Source: Chytridium lagenaria
Lineage: Eukaryota; Chytridiomycota; Chytridiomycetes; Chytridiales; Chytridiaceae
Direction of reading: 5' to 3'
Length of the DNA: 64,000 nt
NCBI GenBank assembly: GCA_025449115.1
Contig: JAHLKC010000013.1
Coordinates: forward strand, 62,001-126,000
Each line of letters starts with the position of its first letter. Position 1 is the first letter of the stretch. The notes under the pieces are model-generated. The model made no database searches, was not told the origin of the DNA, and saw only the letters and a program-made list of their open reading frames with translations. Positions 1-12,841 of this stretch are shown piece after piece. The position numbers and the translations under genes are program-made.

Positions 1-3000
1 GGGGGCGATGTGATCTAGAAGTAGATGAATAGAGCACCACATTCGAAGCTATCAACAATGCGTCATCAACATAGCATTTAAGTTTATATCAGCCTACCTG
101 CACCCTATGTTCAAATGAAGAGGCGAACAAAGCGTCGTGTTTTCCAGAAAGATACATTCTCAACATTTCAGAAAGAATCGTCATCGCAAAGTCGCATTCA
201 TCTTTTGACGCCGGATCTAAGCGGGCCAGAATGTCATTTGCCCTCACTCGAATTGTGTAATCTTTGTTGCTGAAGTTCATCTCTGCTGTTCTATAGAACA
301 TTATCAATCACAATTTTATAATATTTTTGGAATATACCCTCTCGCGTCTTCGGGATCAAGATTAGCCACTGATGATCCCAAGTCTTTATCCATTTCACGA
401 ACTTTGACAGAGATCGATGCATCCATTCTTCTTTGATCCTTATTCAGATCCCACAGAGGCCCGAAAAGAAGAAGGCGGATAAAAGTCGTATAGTATCGCT
501 TTAAACTAGATAACGCTGCCTTCTTGTGCTGCTCGTGCTTTGGGTCCGTTAACACTGAGAGTGACCAAAAGTCAAGCGCAACTTTTGCCATATTGGCGAC
601 AATAGGCATTTTCAGCTCACCCCATTTTAAAAAAACGGAGAATGCCTGCAAATCAATAATTAATAGCGAGAAAGAGATGAAAAAAAAAGGTATACCTCCA
701 CGATCTCATTGTTTCCATCTTCCCCAAAGTCAGTCTCAAGAAACTTTCTATGGAACATAGTATTCGCGAATTCACGTACAATGGATGCAAAGTATCTCGC
801 ATTGTTCCAATTTTCCTCAACGAGAAACTTTCCGGCCTTTGCTACAATCGCAACCTCTTCCATCTGAATTGGCCAATCGTCATCAAGGAGAGAGGCGATA
901 AGACGAAACATGTAAGAAGCGGTAACGTAGGATGCATCAGAAAGTCCATCCAGGCAAAGTGAGAAAGTGACTTTTGATATAGCTCCGTTTGGCGATCCAC
1001 CTTGACGTGACGCCGCGCTAACGTATTTATTCAAAGCTCTTACGCAGTCGTATTGTGAATTTTGGAATATGTGCTGTAATTCACCCCAATTCTTGTTTCT
1101 GAAACATGTAAGAAATTATAAATGGGACTCCTTGCCTTTCTTCGTTGGAATTTAAAGACCGCTTTAACTTTGATTCAACAAGAATAAATGTTACAGATGA
1201 TTCATCACAAGGCTTGAGATCAAAGAACGAAATCTTGGACGCGGTTTGGAAAACGATATGAAGAACTTTAAGTGCAGAGAACTTCCGGACTTGTTCTAAA
1301 AACATATCGTCCTTGTTCGAGTCTTCTGCGCAATTTTAGAGCCCAACGAAGAAAGGCGCACTCTTACTTTCATTACGAAGCGTCGCCCAACTCGTCGTCC
1401 AAAGTTCTTGGATTCTCCCTACAAGAGACGACTCACTGGGAATCCCGAGCAATATCCTCAAAAGCGTGCAGTACTCGTCAACGAGACCAAATGACATATC
1501 CACCGATGCAAATAGTCCCGATTTCACGACTTCATAAATTTCATCCTTGCATTGCGAGAATTCAAACCACTCCATAGATAAATCCACATTCTCGTCGCAT
1601 TCATAAAAGCAGAAAAGCAATTGACTAGTCAATACAATGCATCGCTCTACAATCCCCTTCGATGCGTATGCGCTTCCTGTTCTAAGTCGAAGCAACCTTG
1701 AGACTAGGGGAGCCAGCGCGTCACCCAAACCACCGGCATCGTGGCCTAAAAGAAGAGTAGCGACAACAGCGACACTCTTAGCATGCAGAATCTGTGCTTG
1801 AACCGATGCTTCTACAAAATATTAAATGTGAGTTTATTATAAAAATATGCTTTTTTACCTGTACTTTGTTCGATAAACAACGACACAGCCTCCTTCAAGG
1901 ACTGTTGAAGCCATACTTTCGCAGCCACCGAGCCGCCGGCATTAAAACCTTGAAGGCACCAGCTCTGGGCAACGCCAAAATCTACAGAATTTCTTTTGAA
2001 AACGTTTGGACTTGCAAACACTGTTAATGTCGCTCGAATATCATCCCAGGACAACAACGATCTGTCAGATAATCTGCTCAATATGAGCAGCCCAAGGCGT
2101 CGAACGAGAACTCTAGCATCCAGCGTTCTACATAAACCAAGTGGTCAGACAGCGCCTCAATAGAACGGCGGGACGAAATTTCCAAAAAAAAGCAGCTTAT
2201 ATGTACTCACGTCCAAATTGTAACCGCACGATCCCCACTAAGCAAGGTTCTTAAAGAAAGCAACTCATCTGGGCCTAAATAGGCGCAGCTGTTTGGCGAT
2301 TCTTGAATCGAGAACGATTCCAAACCCATCATCATGTAAAGAACAGCAATACGAGAATTGCATTCAGTAAAGCTTTTTAAAAACCTCCCGAGAAATTGCC
2401 TCTAATTTTTAAGAATGCTTGGCTTTAAAAAAAAAGAAAAGGGTAGAATATTGTGAACCAACCTTTCTTTCAAAAGTTCCAAACCCGAATATGAGTTTCG
2501 GGATAAATTCGACCACAAGTTCTCCAAACGGTGAAAAATAATTCCCTAAACCCGATATCGAAAACAAGGAAGCTTCGTCCAATTTTGGGATGAACGTCTC
2601 TGCGGGAGTGTTAGATAAATCCAGGGGAAAAGTCTTACTGAAGAGATAGTCAAAGTCTGAGCACAAACAGGGGATGGCCTTTTCATCGTCCCCTTTCAGA
2701 ATATACTCGAAAACAAGTTTGCGAATGGCCGCTATTCTGTTGCTAATTCCACGGTCAACTAAAGCTAACCACCATATATCATGGAGTTGAATAGGCGATT
2801 TCGCACTTCGAGGACGCAAGAGTGAGGGCAGCTTTGGGATGATAGGCTAATTTTCGGATACAACAAATGTGAAAGTCGTTATTATCATTGAAGAAAAGAA
2901 GAACGAATGAGAGGAGAAGGGAACCACATAGTATAAAGTCAACCGACCTCCACCAAATGAAGGGTAGACTCCGAAAGCACTTCAAAATACGTGCAATACT

Positions 3001-4358
3001 CCTCCCACAATGTTGTCCACTCTTTCGAGCAAGCGTCATCCCAAGTGAAATACCTTTGGAATGTTGAGTATTTTCCTTTTACAGCCACACTTACGGAGAC
3101 CAAGTATGCGTTACAGCATAGGCTCTATTGAATTTGGCCGAAAAATCCACAGCACGTTTCAATAGAAACACTGAATACTTTGAAAATGCCGCATCATTAC
3201 TTAATAAACCGCTCTATGAATATCAGATAAAATCCTCATAACTTGCTCATACATGAATGATTTTCCAAAAAAGTTCCTTTTCTCTCAAGTCCAGGGCCAC
3301 GTGATTCGTTCCCTTGAACTTCGCCTTGACTCCTTGAAGCTCGATCCCATGGAAGAAATCAAAAGACTTGCTAAGGAAAGCAGGGACCTCCTTTCTTAAC
3401 CGGTCCGCGTTCGGAAATGATTTTACATAGAGAGCTTCAACTTGCGACCACAACCTTTGACCCCATATCCTCCTTTCTTTAGCGTCTTCAAAGAGAGCAG
3501 ATGAGGACAGAAACGCAGGTATGATGTCACTGCGTAATTGCGTCCTTAAAGTTGTACTTCCAGATCCAAACAAATATACCACCGACAACGCAAGCGCTCT
3601 GTGAAGCTCTTTATATAGCATTGGCGAAATTTCAGATGCAGAATTTGTTTTTGAGAGCATCGCCTGTAAAAGTCGGAAGGCTATTGTCACATCCAGCCGA
3701 GGTTTCGAAATAACATTTTGGGAGGTTTTGGTGGGGAGGTCGATATCGCATTCATTGAGGAATTCCGTGATATCCAGGAAGGCAAAAGTATCGTCCTCTA
3801 GACCTGAATCGAAATCTTCATCTCCGAAACCGCGATTGAGGGACCGAGAAATATGCCAGCTAAGACATCCGACTACAGATTGCAGCAAGGACGTTCCGTA
3901 GGATTTTGGGAGTCTTAAAGCGTAACTTGCCGCAAAGGTAATGACTTGACGGGAAGCGTCAGCATTTTTCGGATCATAAAGGTGTTAGATACCTGTGCCT
4001 TTTTGGACGAACGAAACCGTGTCTGGTGCACTCATTGAATAGGGAGCCATGACATGCTCATCAAACCGCGCAATCAAAGGAACAGTCTAGCATAAGACGG
4101 TAAGTCTTTTCAACATACTTTGAGATCTAGAATCACCTCTTCTTCGGACTTTCTGCTCAAGACGACGTCTAGAGTCTGGAGAAGGGCCTCAACATTAGCG
4201 TGATCCCAACTGCCTTGCTCATTCCTGACATTGCAGAACAACGATTCTAACAATGTAGCATATGCATCGGAAGGAAGCGCCTGAGATGAACGATCCCGTT
4301 GTCAGTCAAATGGATTCCGGCCCTCCCATACCTTTAGGAGACTGTGAAGGTTGTCCAT
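1..4358 (-). CDS. Large alpha-helical repeat protein, TRM3/TARBP1-like (partial)
   Basis: This is a multi-exon minus-strand gene running off the left edge. Its exons are visible as open blocks at about 3888-3247, 2819-2409, 1728-1336, 1034-660, 651-350 and 303-105, separated by GT-AG introns of roughly 45-80 bases. The product is almost wholly helical with no obvious low complexity. It has stretches such as WWLALVDRGISNRIAAIRKL near 2780 and, in the last visible exon, HRVQ followed by LRMWCSIHLLL. This arrangement fits the ARM/HEAT-like N-terminal region of TRM3/TARBP1, the tRNA Gm18 2'-O-methyltransferase. The diagnostic SpoU methyltransferase domain would lie outside the window, so the family call is an inference; THADA/Trm732 is the main alternative. 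The start is uncertain: the ATG at 4358 is the first supported by a clean frame, but an upstream exon (ATG at 4606) is possible. It has fewer frame breaks than its neighbours and is more AT-rich. Confidence 0.45.
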
Positions 4359-4793
4359 TAGTTGATGTTTGTCAACTAAGAATGACAAAAAAAAGGTGCC
4401 GACTAAACGAGCAATGCACGGCTGCACGAGATCCTTATTACCCAAATCTTCGGTATAAATGGATCAAGCTGGTGTTTTCATCTTCTCAATATCCGCCTTT
4501 AATGCTCTAGAATCATTTACAGAGGATATGTTCCCCTTTTCAACGAAATTTGTCGAGCACAGTTAAAAGGCAATCATCATAGAACCTTTAGTAGAAAGTC
4601 TGGCATGCACACAACAATATCCATATTCACTAATATTTCCTGTCGTCAACGTTGTCGCTGTGGTATATCCAGTTCTTGACGAATCTAAACCATTGCAACT
4701 TTGACAAACTTACACAAATTACGGTTCAATCGGACATCACCAGCAACCTCTCCACACTTCCACTAGGATTTCAATAACCAGAAGCCCCGTGAC
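4359..4793. other. Divergent intergenic region
   Basis: This is the shared upstream region of the minus-strand repeat protein and the plus-strand kinesin. A plus-strand reading frame crosses 4262-4510, but it has no family signature and overlaps good minus-strand exons. I see no strong TATA box. Confidence 0.4.
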
Positions 4794-7700
4794 ATGCTAG
4801 CCGAAGATCAATGGGCCGCTATTCAAGGTAGGTTCGCAACAGTCTGCGTCGTTTCATCAGCGACCCATTAACTTCATACACAGTCGCCGCCCGTTGTCGT
4901 CCCCCTAACGCCCACGAACTCCACGCCCTCAACATCACCATCCCCCTTGACCCTCTCGAGCGTCCCTCCCTCGACTCTATCCAATTCACCCACCCCAACT
5001 CCATCCTCGTCCATGCAAACGTGGCGAAAAAGGTTGTCCGGATCCCATCCGCCCAAAAATCCTTCTCCTTTGACCTTGTGTTTGGCGCTGATGACGGTCA
5101 AAACATGATATTCAATGATGCCGTTGAACCACTTTTGCGATTTTGCTTGCAAGGATTCACGGGTCCGTTTTTGCATATGGGCCTACGGGCTCGGGGAAAA
5201 CGCATACGATTTTTGGGGACCCGAGTTTTGAGGAAGGGGAGGGAATATTACCGCGAGCCGTTAGGATGATATTCAATGAAATTGGAGAAGGCTGCGCTAT
5301 ATCCATGTCTTACATTGGTGGGTTGGATAAATCCACTTTCTGCTGTTAACGGGTGATTTAGAAATATATAATGAAGAGGTCTCGGATCTTTTAACAGATT
5401 CACCAACGCAGGCCCCTCCAAAATTGAAGATTCGGGGAGACGTTAAGAGCGCAGATGGAGTGTTTGTGGAGAATGCAAAAGAATTGGATTATTTTGATGC
5501 CACGGAGCTCATTGCTAGTATTACACTTTGCGCGGCAAAACGAAAATCTGCGGAGACATTGTTGAATGCTCGATCGAGGTATCTTTTGTTTTTCGAGTCG
5601 CGTCTACTTTTGCTGTTTGTTTTTTTCTTCTTCTCCTCAATTTCATACACTGCGCTTAAATGGACATCAAGTTTCTGCCATGTCACGTTTATAAACTTTG
5701 GGTTGATTTTGGTTGTTTCTACTCTTCCTTTAATCGAACATTGAAGTTGAGGAATCATTCTCTAATTGCATTTCACCCCCGTTTCCGTTACATAAAAGTC
5801 GATCCCACACTATTTGCCAACTCACGGTCAAAGAATTCACAACGGAGGGCTACCACAAACGCGGCCGATTTAAACTCGTCGACCTTGCAGGTGCAAAATT
5901 ATTTAGTAATCACTCTAAAACCTATTTTAGGTTCCGAATGTATAGGAAAATCAGGTTTAAGCTTCCGAACAAAACCTCAGCGCTAATCAACGCAGGCGTC
6001 ATCAATCAAGGTCAAAAGGAAGCTGGCCAAATCAATCAAAGTCTGCTTACCCTTGGTCGCGTTATCAATGCCATCAATGAGCGAGCCGCGCATATTCCTT
6101 ACCGAGATTCAAAGTTGACGCAACTGTTGCAAGATTCGTATGTTTTTTTTTTTGTTTTGTTTGAATTTTGGGTTATTTGGTTTTTGGGTTGTAATTGATT
6201 GTGTATAGAATTGGGGGGACGGCTAAGACGTTGATGATTGCGACTTTTTCGCCTATGAGTGGAACGTCGGCTGCGGAGACGCTTGGGACGCTGGCGTATG
6301 CTGCTTCGGTGAGGGCGATTAGGAATCGACTTGTGTTTAGGGATGAATTTGTGAAATGTGACCCAGTGGCTATGATGGAGTCTGTGGGTATTTTTCTTTT
6401 TCTTTTGGTTCATCGCAATTTCGCCCAGTGATTCATGTTTGGTGTCTGATGAACTTTTTTATGTAGAGGATGAAGACAGAGTATTTGTGGAAAATGAAGT
6501 TGGGTGAGAACAAGTGTTTGACTTTGGTCTAAAACATATTGTTGTTTTTTTTTCCTGCTCTCTTTGTGACGTAGAGAAGGAACGCACTACATCTCATGCG
6601 AATCGAGATACATTTGAAAGTCTCACTAAGACTGTCAACGATCAGGCTCGAGGTAAATGTCCTATACTTACGTTTCTCTTTTTTTTTCTGGTTGGGGGGC
6701 CAGGATTGAATATGGATATTTTTATAATGTTGCTGTAGAGTTCCGTGAAGCCTCAGATCGAATACTTGCGGCCGTCAATAAAGTTTTCGCACCGTTTTCA
6801 AAATCGCAAGGTCGGTCTGTAGCAGCCGCAATGGAGGTAAAACCCAGTAAATACTATAATCAGTTTGTTCACCCCTTCTCAAATTTTCCGTTCCTTGCAG
6901 GACCTCGATACAGCCATCACCCCACGCCTCCTCACACTCCACGAATCCGTTGACGCCCTTGTAGATGAAGAACGCGCCAAAGCTGTATCAGGTGTTGAAC
7001 GTCGAGTTCTCCGTGCCTTTGCTGAATGGAAAGCGGGGGAAGGGGGGGAAGGTAACGTTGCTTTTCATGTTGTTTTTTTTTGGTTAATGGTGTTGTAGAG
7101 CATCTTGGTGATGAGGGCCGTGGACCTGCGGATGTGCTTGGGGAGGCGAGACGGAGGTTTGGGGGTGAGATGGAGGGGATGAGAGGATGGGTGAGGGATG
7201 TTGTGGATGGGGTTTTGGGGGGTTGGGGAGGAGATTGGGGGGTGGTTAGAGAGGTTTTGGAGGGGGTTGGGGGTGTTCAGGAGGTGGAGGGAGTGCAGTG
7301 GAAGGAGGTGGAGGTTTGTTGTATAATTTTTTTTACCTTCATGTGTTTTGATGTCATCTTAAATTTTCAGTGTTTATATTTTTATTTTTATTTTTTTTAA
7401 CCTTGCGTTTGATTTCTTGTTGACTTGGTTTTGACTTTATTCTTGGTTGCTTGCTTGCGTGGTCGATTCCTGACGCGTTTAATTCCCAAATTTCATATCT
7501 AGGACGTGCATGATGATGCACCTATCCACGATTCCTCTATCACCTCTCTCGACGTTGACCCCTTCAACCCCTTCCACGCCACCACATCCTTCACGACACC
7601 TTCCAGTCCCTCCTCCTTCCTCACCCACAAAACTCCAAGGTAACCTCCCCCCCCTTCCCCCCCCCCCTTCCCCCCCCCTTCCCCCCCCCCCCACCCTTTC

Positions 7701-7984
7701 GTAAATTAAAAGCATCTCCACCTAGACTCACGACGCCCAAACGAAACCCGATGACGCCGCGTCGTCTTGCTTCGGCAACGCCACCACCGAGACACCCTTT
7801 GAGTGCGACCAAGACTGTGAAGGCGCATGGGATTGGAAGAGGGGGAAGGGGAGGATGGGAGGGAGGTTGTGGAGCTTGTGAAGGAGGACGGGTTGGGGAT
7901 ACGCCGAGGCCTGAGGGGAGGGTGAGGGAGTTGGGGAGGTTGGGGAGGGTGGTGGGGAGGGGAGGAGGTGAATGTGTGAGGTGA
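4794..7984 (+). CDS. Kinesin-5-like motor protein, short form
   Basis: This is an ATP-driven microtubule motor. Exon 1 (4794-4827) joins exon 2 at 4884 to give [14 protein letters not shown], the usual first strand of kinesin motors. The P-loop [15 protein letters not shown] lies near 5175, the neck-side motif [13 protein letters not shown] near 5365, switch [13 protein letters not shown] near 5812 (after an intron), switch II LVDLAGSE near 5885, and the block [18 protein letters not shown] near 6030. [10 protein letters not shown], split by an intron, and the IGRSG-like CIGKSG favour the kinesin-5 (BimC/Eg5) class. The tail carries [14 protein letters not shown] near 7730, resembling a BimC-box Thr-Pro site for CDK. 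The stalk is unusually short: only about 350 residues follow the motor and I see no long coiled coil. One frame break lies in the GGG at 5161-5163 beside the P-loop, and a second near 5965. The 3' end is uncertain. Confidence 0.88.
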
Positions 7985-8440
7985 TGGTTTGATGTTTTGT
8001 GGAAGTTTTTTTTTTTTGTTGTTTTCTTGACGGGTGGTTCTGAAATGAAAGGGGTTTTTATGTGTATATTTGTTTGGAGGAGACTTTGAAATATAGATGA
8101 TGTTCTTGATGGTGCCTTCTTTAAATTTTCTATTTCTTTTATTTATTATAAAAGAGTTGAAGGTTTGTGGTTTGGTCTATCTTTCTCTTGTTTTAAAATT
8201 TATTCAGTAAAAGGTAGAAGGGTTAGGGTTAGAGATTCAACCCAAGGAGAGATCAACCTCGCAGCGAACTCGATGATTATGACATGAAGTAGTAACGGAT
8301 GGTGATTTTCGTGATCTTTCCAGATGATCGAAAGCAGTGTTTTCGAAGCCCGGAGTTGGGGGTGGCTTTAGGCACAATTGACTTTTCAGCGGTGGTCTTT
8401 GGTTTTTTGATGTGTAGGAGAGTCCTTTTTGTCATTAGTG
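7985..8440. other. Intergenic, convergent
   Basis: This lies between the kinesin and the first GH16 gene, which converge. It holds T-rich 3' flank sequence and a short GGTTAGGGTTAG stretch near 8220 that is too short to be a telomere remnant. I see no gene. Confidence 0.5.
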
Positions 8441-8751
8441 TAAGAAAAGAAATGGGTCAAGAGTAACTTTAAAAGTTATTTTTTATTCATCATGCTGCTA
8501 CATTCACCCTCTAATGGAGGAGAAGAGTGCCTTTTAAAAGGTTAAGGGGAGAGAGAGAGAGGGGGTACACAAAAAGAACAGGGGGTTTGAACACGTACAA
8601 GTAAAGAAAAGGGTACATAGAATAGCAAAATAAAAAAGAGGTTTCACGCGTATGTATACTCAAAAAAAAGAGGAGGGTACGTTTTTGAACAAGAAGAAAG
8701 GGGGAGGAGGAAAGAGGTCCGTTGCATACAAGAAAAAAAGAGGGTGGTTGT

Positions 8752-10480
8752 TTAACACATTTCCCACATTTTAACAGAGTCAATCTGCATGGCAACGTCG
8801 TCACCTGTGTGATAAAGAGGGGTTAGGATATTGGAGTAGAGAGGATATATGAGGAGATGTATTACCTTTCCAGGTTGGGAGCCACTGGCCACGAGCGTTC
8901 CAAAAGTCCCTGGAAGCCGTGTTGGAGGTCAAAGACCAGGGGTACCGGTAGGGAAGTAAGTAGAGGTACCGCCGACAGCAACGTTCAAGATAAGGTAGAA
9001 CTCTTGGTCAAAGGGAGCGGCAGAGCATCCGTTAGCCCAGGGGTCGGCGGTACCGGCTGGGAACTTTCCTTTGGCGTAAAAGTCAGAGAGGGGCACGTTG
9101 AGGACAATGTTGGAGGGGTCGTCAATGTAGGTGATGATGCTTTCAGGGGTCCAGATGAGACCGTAGGTGTGGAAACCGTCATCGGGGATCTTTTTGGCGA
9201 CGTTGGTGAGGGGGTAGCGGTTGAGGAAGTAGTTGGGACCCCAGTGAAGGGTTGAGCCGATGGTGTCTATTAAAAGCAATGGACAGGGTTAAAATGCGTG
9301 ACGAGGAGCGGGAGATAAAAGAAAGAGCGTAACGGACCATAACCGCCGGCGGGGTATCCGGGCGCGTTACCCCTGCTCTCCATGATATCAATCTCTCCAG
9401 AAGCGGGCCACTGTCCGTAAACACCGTGCTTGGGAAGCATCCCTAATTTAAAAAGGAAAGACTGCCGTCAGTATGGGTTGCAACGGAAGGATTGTGGAAA
9501 GAAAGAGGAGAGAGGGATGGACTCACAGATGGCAGGCCAGATCCAGTCACCCTTGGGAAGCTTGGCAGACACCTCGACTTTGCCGTAACGGAACGAGAAA
9601 GACCTGACGGAACGAAGGAGACCAGACTGAACCGGGTTGAGAATGTTGGTGCCGTCCGAAGTACGCATGCAACCGTAATCAGCATTGTCCGTGCAAGAGT
9701 TGAGGTCCTCGTTGTTACCCCAGTAGCTGATGGTGCCACCGTTAGAAACGAACTGTTCGCCGACAACACCAGTGGTGAGGGTGGGCTTGATGAAGAGTTT
9801 GCCGTCGCGAACAAAGGTGTTGGTGCGGTTGTTGGTGTAGGCCTAGTAGATGGATGACGTGTCAGTGAAAAAGTGAAGAGCATGGTGCCAGGAAAACCTA
9901 GTGGAATGAACAGCATAACAACACGAACCTGGAACTCCCAGTTACCACCTCCACGGAGGGTAATGTCGTGCTTCCAGTTATCAAAGTTGAGGAAATTAAA
10001 GTCATCGTCAAACTTTAAGCAAAAGTTTCTCTCGCTACCAGGGCTCGCAGGAAGGCAGTTTGAAGTCGACTTTGTGCCAACACGGGAAGCACCGCCAGTG
10101 CTCGAAGCTCCCGGGGGCTGAGTAGCGGTGGTGCTGGTAACGGGAGGACGGACCGTGCTAGTGGGAGAAACAACGCCAGTGCTGCCAGGAGGAGTCGACG
10201 AGGACGATGGCGCAGGAGAAGGAGAGGGCGAGGGAGCGTTAGCACAGGCTTCGGAAGAGGCTTGCTGGATTTGACCGTTGACGCAGCAGTAGTTGGCCTT
10301 GTCAAAGCAGGAGAAGGCGGCGGAGGAGCCGCACGCAGTGAGACCGGCGGGGCAGAGCTTTCCGTCCGTGCACGAGTACTGTGCGGGGTTGTAGGGAGTC
10401 GTGCCGCAGAGCTGCTGGGAGACAACGACGGCTGGAAGGAAGGCCGCCGAGAGGATGGCGAGTCGGGTGATCGAGTGCAT
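8752..10480 (-). CDS. Secreted GH16 beta-glucanase/transglycosylase with N-terminal Cys-rich module
   Basis: This is a predicted cell-wall beta-glucan-active enzyme. Five exons are supported: 10480-9929, 9842-9527, 9442-9338, 9266-8866 and 8805-8752. The order is: signal peptide (MHSITRLAILSAAFLPAVVV); a cysteine-rich module of about 60 residues (LCGTTPYNPAQYSC to ANYCC), similar to CBM52-type modules; a Ser/Pro/Thr linker; then a GH16 domain. The join of exons 2 and 3 gives WIWPAIWMLPKHG, and GEIDIMESRGN carries the GH16 catalytic pattern E-x-D-x-x-E. The C-terminus RDFWNARGQWLPTW and the final strand VKMWEMC match GNBP/laminarinase-like GH16 proteins. A single-base frame break sits at the GGGG at 8939-8942, just before PWSLTS; the paralogue has the same break at the same place. 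Linkage type (beta-1,3 or other) cannot be settled from sequence. Confidence 0.9.
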
Positions 10481-10540
10481 TGAATTAAACTGCTGGTCGC
10501 TGAATGTGTTTTACGGAATATTATAATAAAGAGAGGAGAG

Positions 10541-10562
10541 GATGTGTGTGTGTGTGTGTGTG
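10541..10562. repeat. (GT)n microsatellite in 5' leader
   Basis: This is a perfect GT dinucleotide run just upstream of the first GH16 start codon, probably in the 5' untranslated region. Confidence 0.9.
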
Positions 10563-10625
10563 TATTTGAGGATGAGAGGAGATGAGGGGAATGAGGATAG
10601 GGAAATGAAGGGAAGAAGGCTCCCC

Positions 10626-10633
10626 CTTTTATA
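10626..10633 (-). promoter_or_regulatory. TATA box of GH16 gene A
   Basis: TATAAAAG on the minus strand lies about 150 bases before the start codon. The paralogue has TATAAAAAG at the same distance, so the element is conserved across the duplication. Confidence 0.6.
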
Positions 10634-12625
10634 GTTTTTTTCCTGTCCCTTTGCCTTTAAAGAATGTGGGAAGATAGAAACGAAGGCTGCGTTGGTCATA
10701 AGGTTTAGTGTCAGCATAAAAGCCTTTTAATTAGAATAATATAAAATGACATGAGAAGGGAGAAGGAGAAGAGATGGAAAGAGATTTAAAAAAAAAGAAA
10801 AGGAAAATAAATAAGAGTATTAATAGTATATATCTAATTAATTATCATATAGGAGAAGAAGAAGAAGAAAGAGAAAAGATAAAAGAAGAGAAAAGATAAA
10901 AGGTTGTTCTTGAAAAGAGACAGAGAATCCAAGTGTCTAATAAGTGCATATACATACTATAGGGTTAGTACATAATAATAGTACCATTATGTATAATGGC
11001 TCAACAAGGTCCGCGTGGATTCTCGGACTAAATTGTCAGAATATATTTAATAATAATGAATTCATATACTCTTGTTGAATTGCTGACAGGTGAAATCAAA
11101 ATAAATAAAAAAGTAAATAATGCTCTATGCAGGTCATGTGCCCTATTAAACCATATCACATAATTACATAATATAAAAATAATTTCCATTTTTATAACAA
11201 TAATTAATAACCAAATCCATGCTGAATTTATCATTTAATAAAATGAAGAAAAGTTTACTCCATTCTAAATGCATAAAAATGGCTAAAATACATGTGTATT
11301 AATAAACACCATCACATGCTCACAAAATCCATTTCACTAATTCCATCCATTCCATTTACTAAACACATTCTGCTAAAAAACAATTAAACCAAAAAACCAC
11401 GTTACGGGCTTTTACTCACATCGAAGGATACTCAAAATCAAAACAAACCGCCCTATTCCAAAAGTAAAAGTATAGCAAACAACCCAGAAGCCCTTCGCGA
11501 TTCTGCTTAATATCGTCCAGTCTCGTACGATAGCTTCAGTCGTTGTAGTCATTGTTGTACTTAACGCTCTTTTCCAAATAGCTTTGACAGTACAAGGCAC
11601 GGCATTTCATAAACCTACCACAAATTCAAACCCCATCACTTTACTTTCTCACACTTAAAAAGCCCACGTGTCTCTTAAAAAGAACCGTACTTGACACCAT
11701 ATCCTCACGAGACCCACTGCATGAAAAAATAACACGATTTAACACGAGTATGGGCGGGCACGTTGTCAACAAGACACCTAAAGATTCCCGCTCTCCCTCC
11801 TACATTCCCAAAAAGCCCGTCGTTGAGATGATTTCATGAAGGGATGCATCTTTACGGCTCTTTCCGGTTCCGCGCAAGCAAGCAATACGCATGAATGAGC
11901 AGTCAAAGAGAACGCGCATGAACAAGATAACATTGGGAATGGTAGTATCCTCGGGTCTTTTAAGCCGTCTCATGGAAAAAATACAAAGACGCGCATGAAT
12001 TCAGGTACTTTTTGCGTTTTGAAGTGAACTCGGTACTGAATCTTACGCGCATGAATCTACTATGATGATGCAACGCCAAAAACTATGTGAGGGGGTGGGG
12101 GGTTCGTGGAGTTCAGAAACGGTGTAACACCAAATTGCCTTTTTTGGATAATACATTTCGGACACAAAAACGAGCGTGTCCGCAAATCTGTTTACGCTTT
12201 GCATATTTCAAAAGAAAGAAAAAAGAATGTGCTGCATGAAGTAACATTATCTGGTCGCGTTTCATTCAAATCCCGACATTAAAAAAAGGTTGTGATAAAC
12301 CCCTTTTCGTCCATTATTTTCGGTCTTTTTCAACTATTCGATGAATCTGTTTTCGGATCGAGAGGTTCAAAGCATCGAGGCTCATCGGCTGTTAACAACA
12401 TCCCCATGCTCGCGATAAAGCCCAAGGGGACAACATCCCGTGGTCGCGAATAAAGCCCTGCGGAAAGGAGAGAAAAATGTAAACGAGGAGGAAGATGAAG
12501 CAGAGGAAGTAGGGAGATGAAGAAGCAAAATGCAGAGGTGTGACCGTGCGATAGAATGTAGTCTATCAGGCTAGAAGGTATACTGCCAACACTGAGATTT
12601 TCTAAATCTCGCTAACCCCGTTTCC
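10634..12625. promoter_or_regulatory. AT-rich upstream region of GH16 gene A
   Basis: No convincing gene is present. The region is AT-rich to about 11,350, then mixed. Blocks conserved with the region upstream of the second GH16 gene lie near 10,995, 11,080, 11,305 and 11,650-11,720, which marks it as duplicated promoter DNA. Its distal part holds a cluster of one repeated 10-base motif (separate entry). Confidence 0.5.
11888..12055. promoter_or_regulatory. Cluster of CGCGCATGAA motifs
   Basis: CGCGCATGAA occurs at 11913-11922, 11990-11999 and 12046-12055, with CGCATGAA at 11888-11895, all in the same orientation. Four hits in 170 bases suggest a binding-site array, but the factor and target gene are unknown. 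Confidence 0.4.
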
Positions 12626-12841
12626 TTGCGGCCTCTAATTCATCGACGCGCTGTAAGTGAGTTCTCACCCTCTAAGTTTCAATACCCTTCTCTCGTCCAT
12701 TTCTTTAGCATCACAACTACTCAACCCCACCTCCCCATCCAAGTTAGAATATATCCCCGTTCATGTCCTCACAACGCATCCATCTTCACCAGATACCTTC
12801 TTGTCATAAATTATCTAGTCAAGCGGAAAAGGCGATTGAAT

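Larger units (their letters stand above)
8441..12060. repeat. Segmental duplication, copy A (GH16 gene plus flanks)
   Basis: Both flanks of the GH16 gene at 8752-10480 recur around its paralogue. Downstream, the run GGTTTCACGCGTATGTATAC (near 8640) recurs near 15007 with similar neighbours. Upstream, CTCACGAGACCCAC (near 11704) recurs near 18116, and ACACCATCACATGC (near 11305) near 17549. The order and distance from the start codons are kept, so a unit of about 3.3-3.6 kb was duplicated in direct orientation and has since diverged. The edges are approximate. Confidence 0.7.

Noticed and set aside
4262..4510. Plus-strand frame of 82 codons
   Set aside because: Overlaps minus-strand exons with good splice sites and has no recognisable feature.
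8218..8234. GGTTAGGGTTAG, a telomere-like word
   Set aside because: Only about two units inside ordinary intergenic DNA; not a telomere or a convincing interstitial array.
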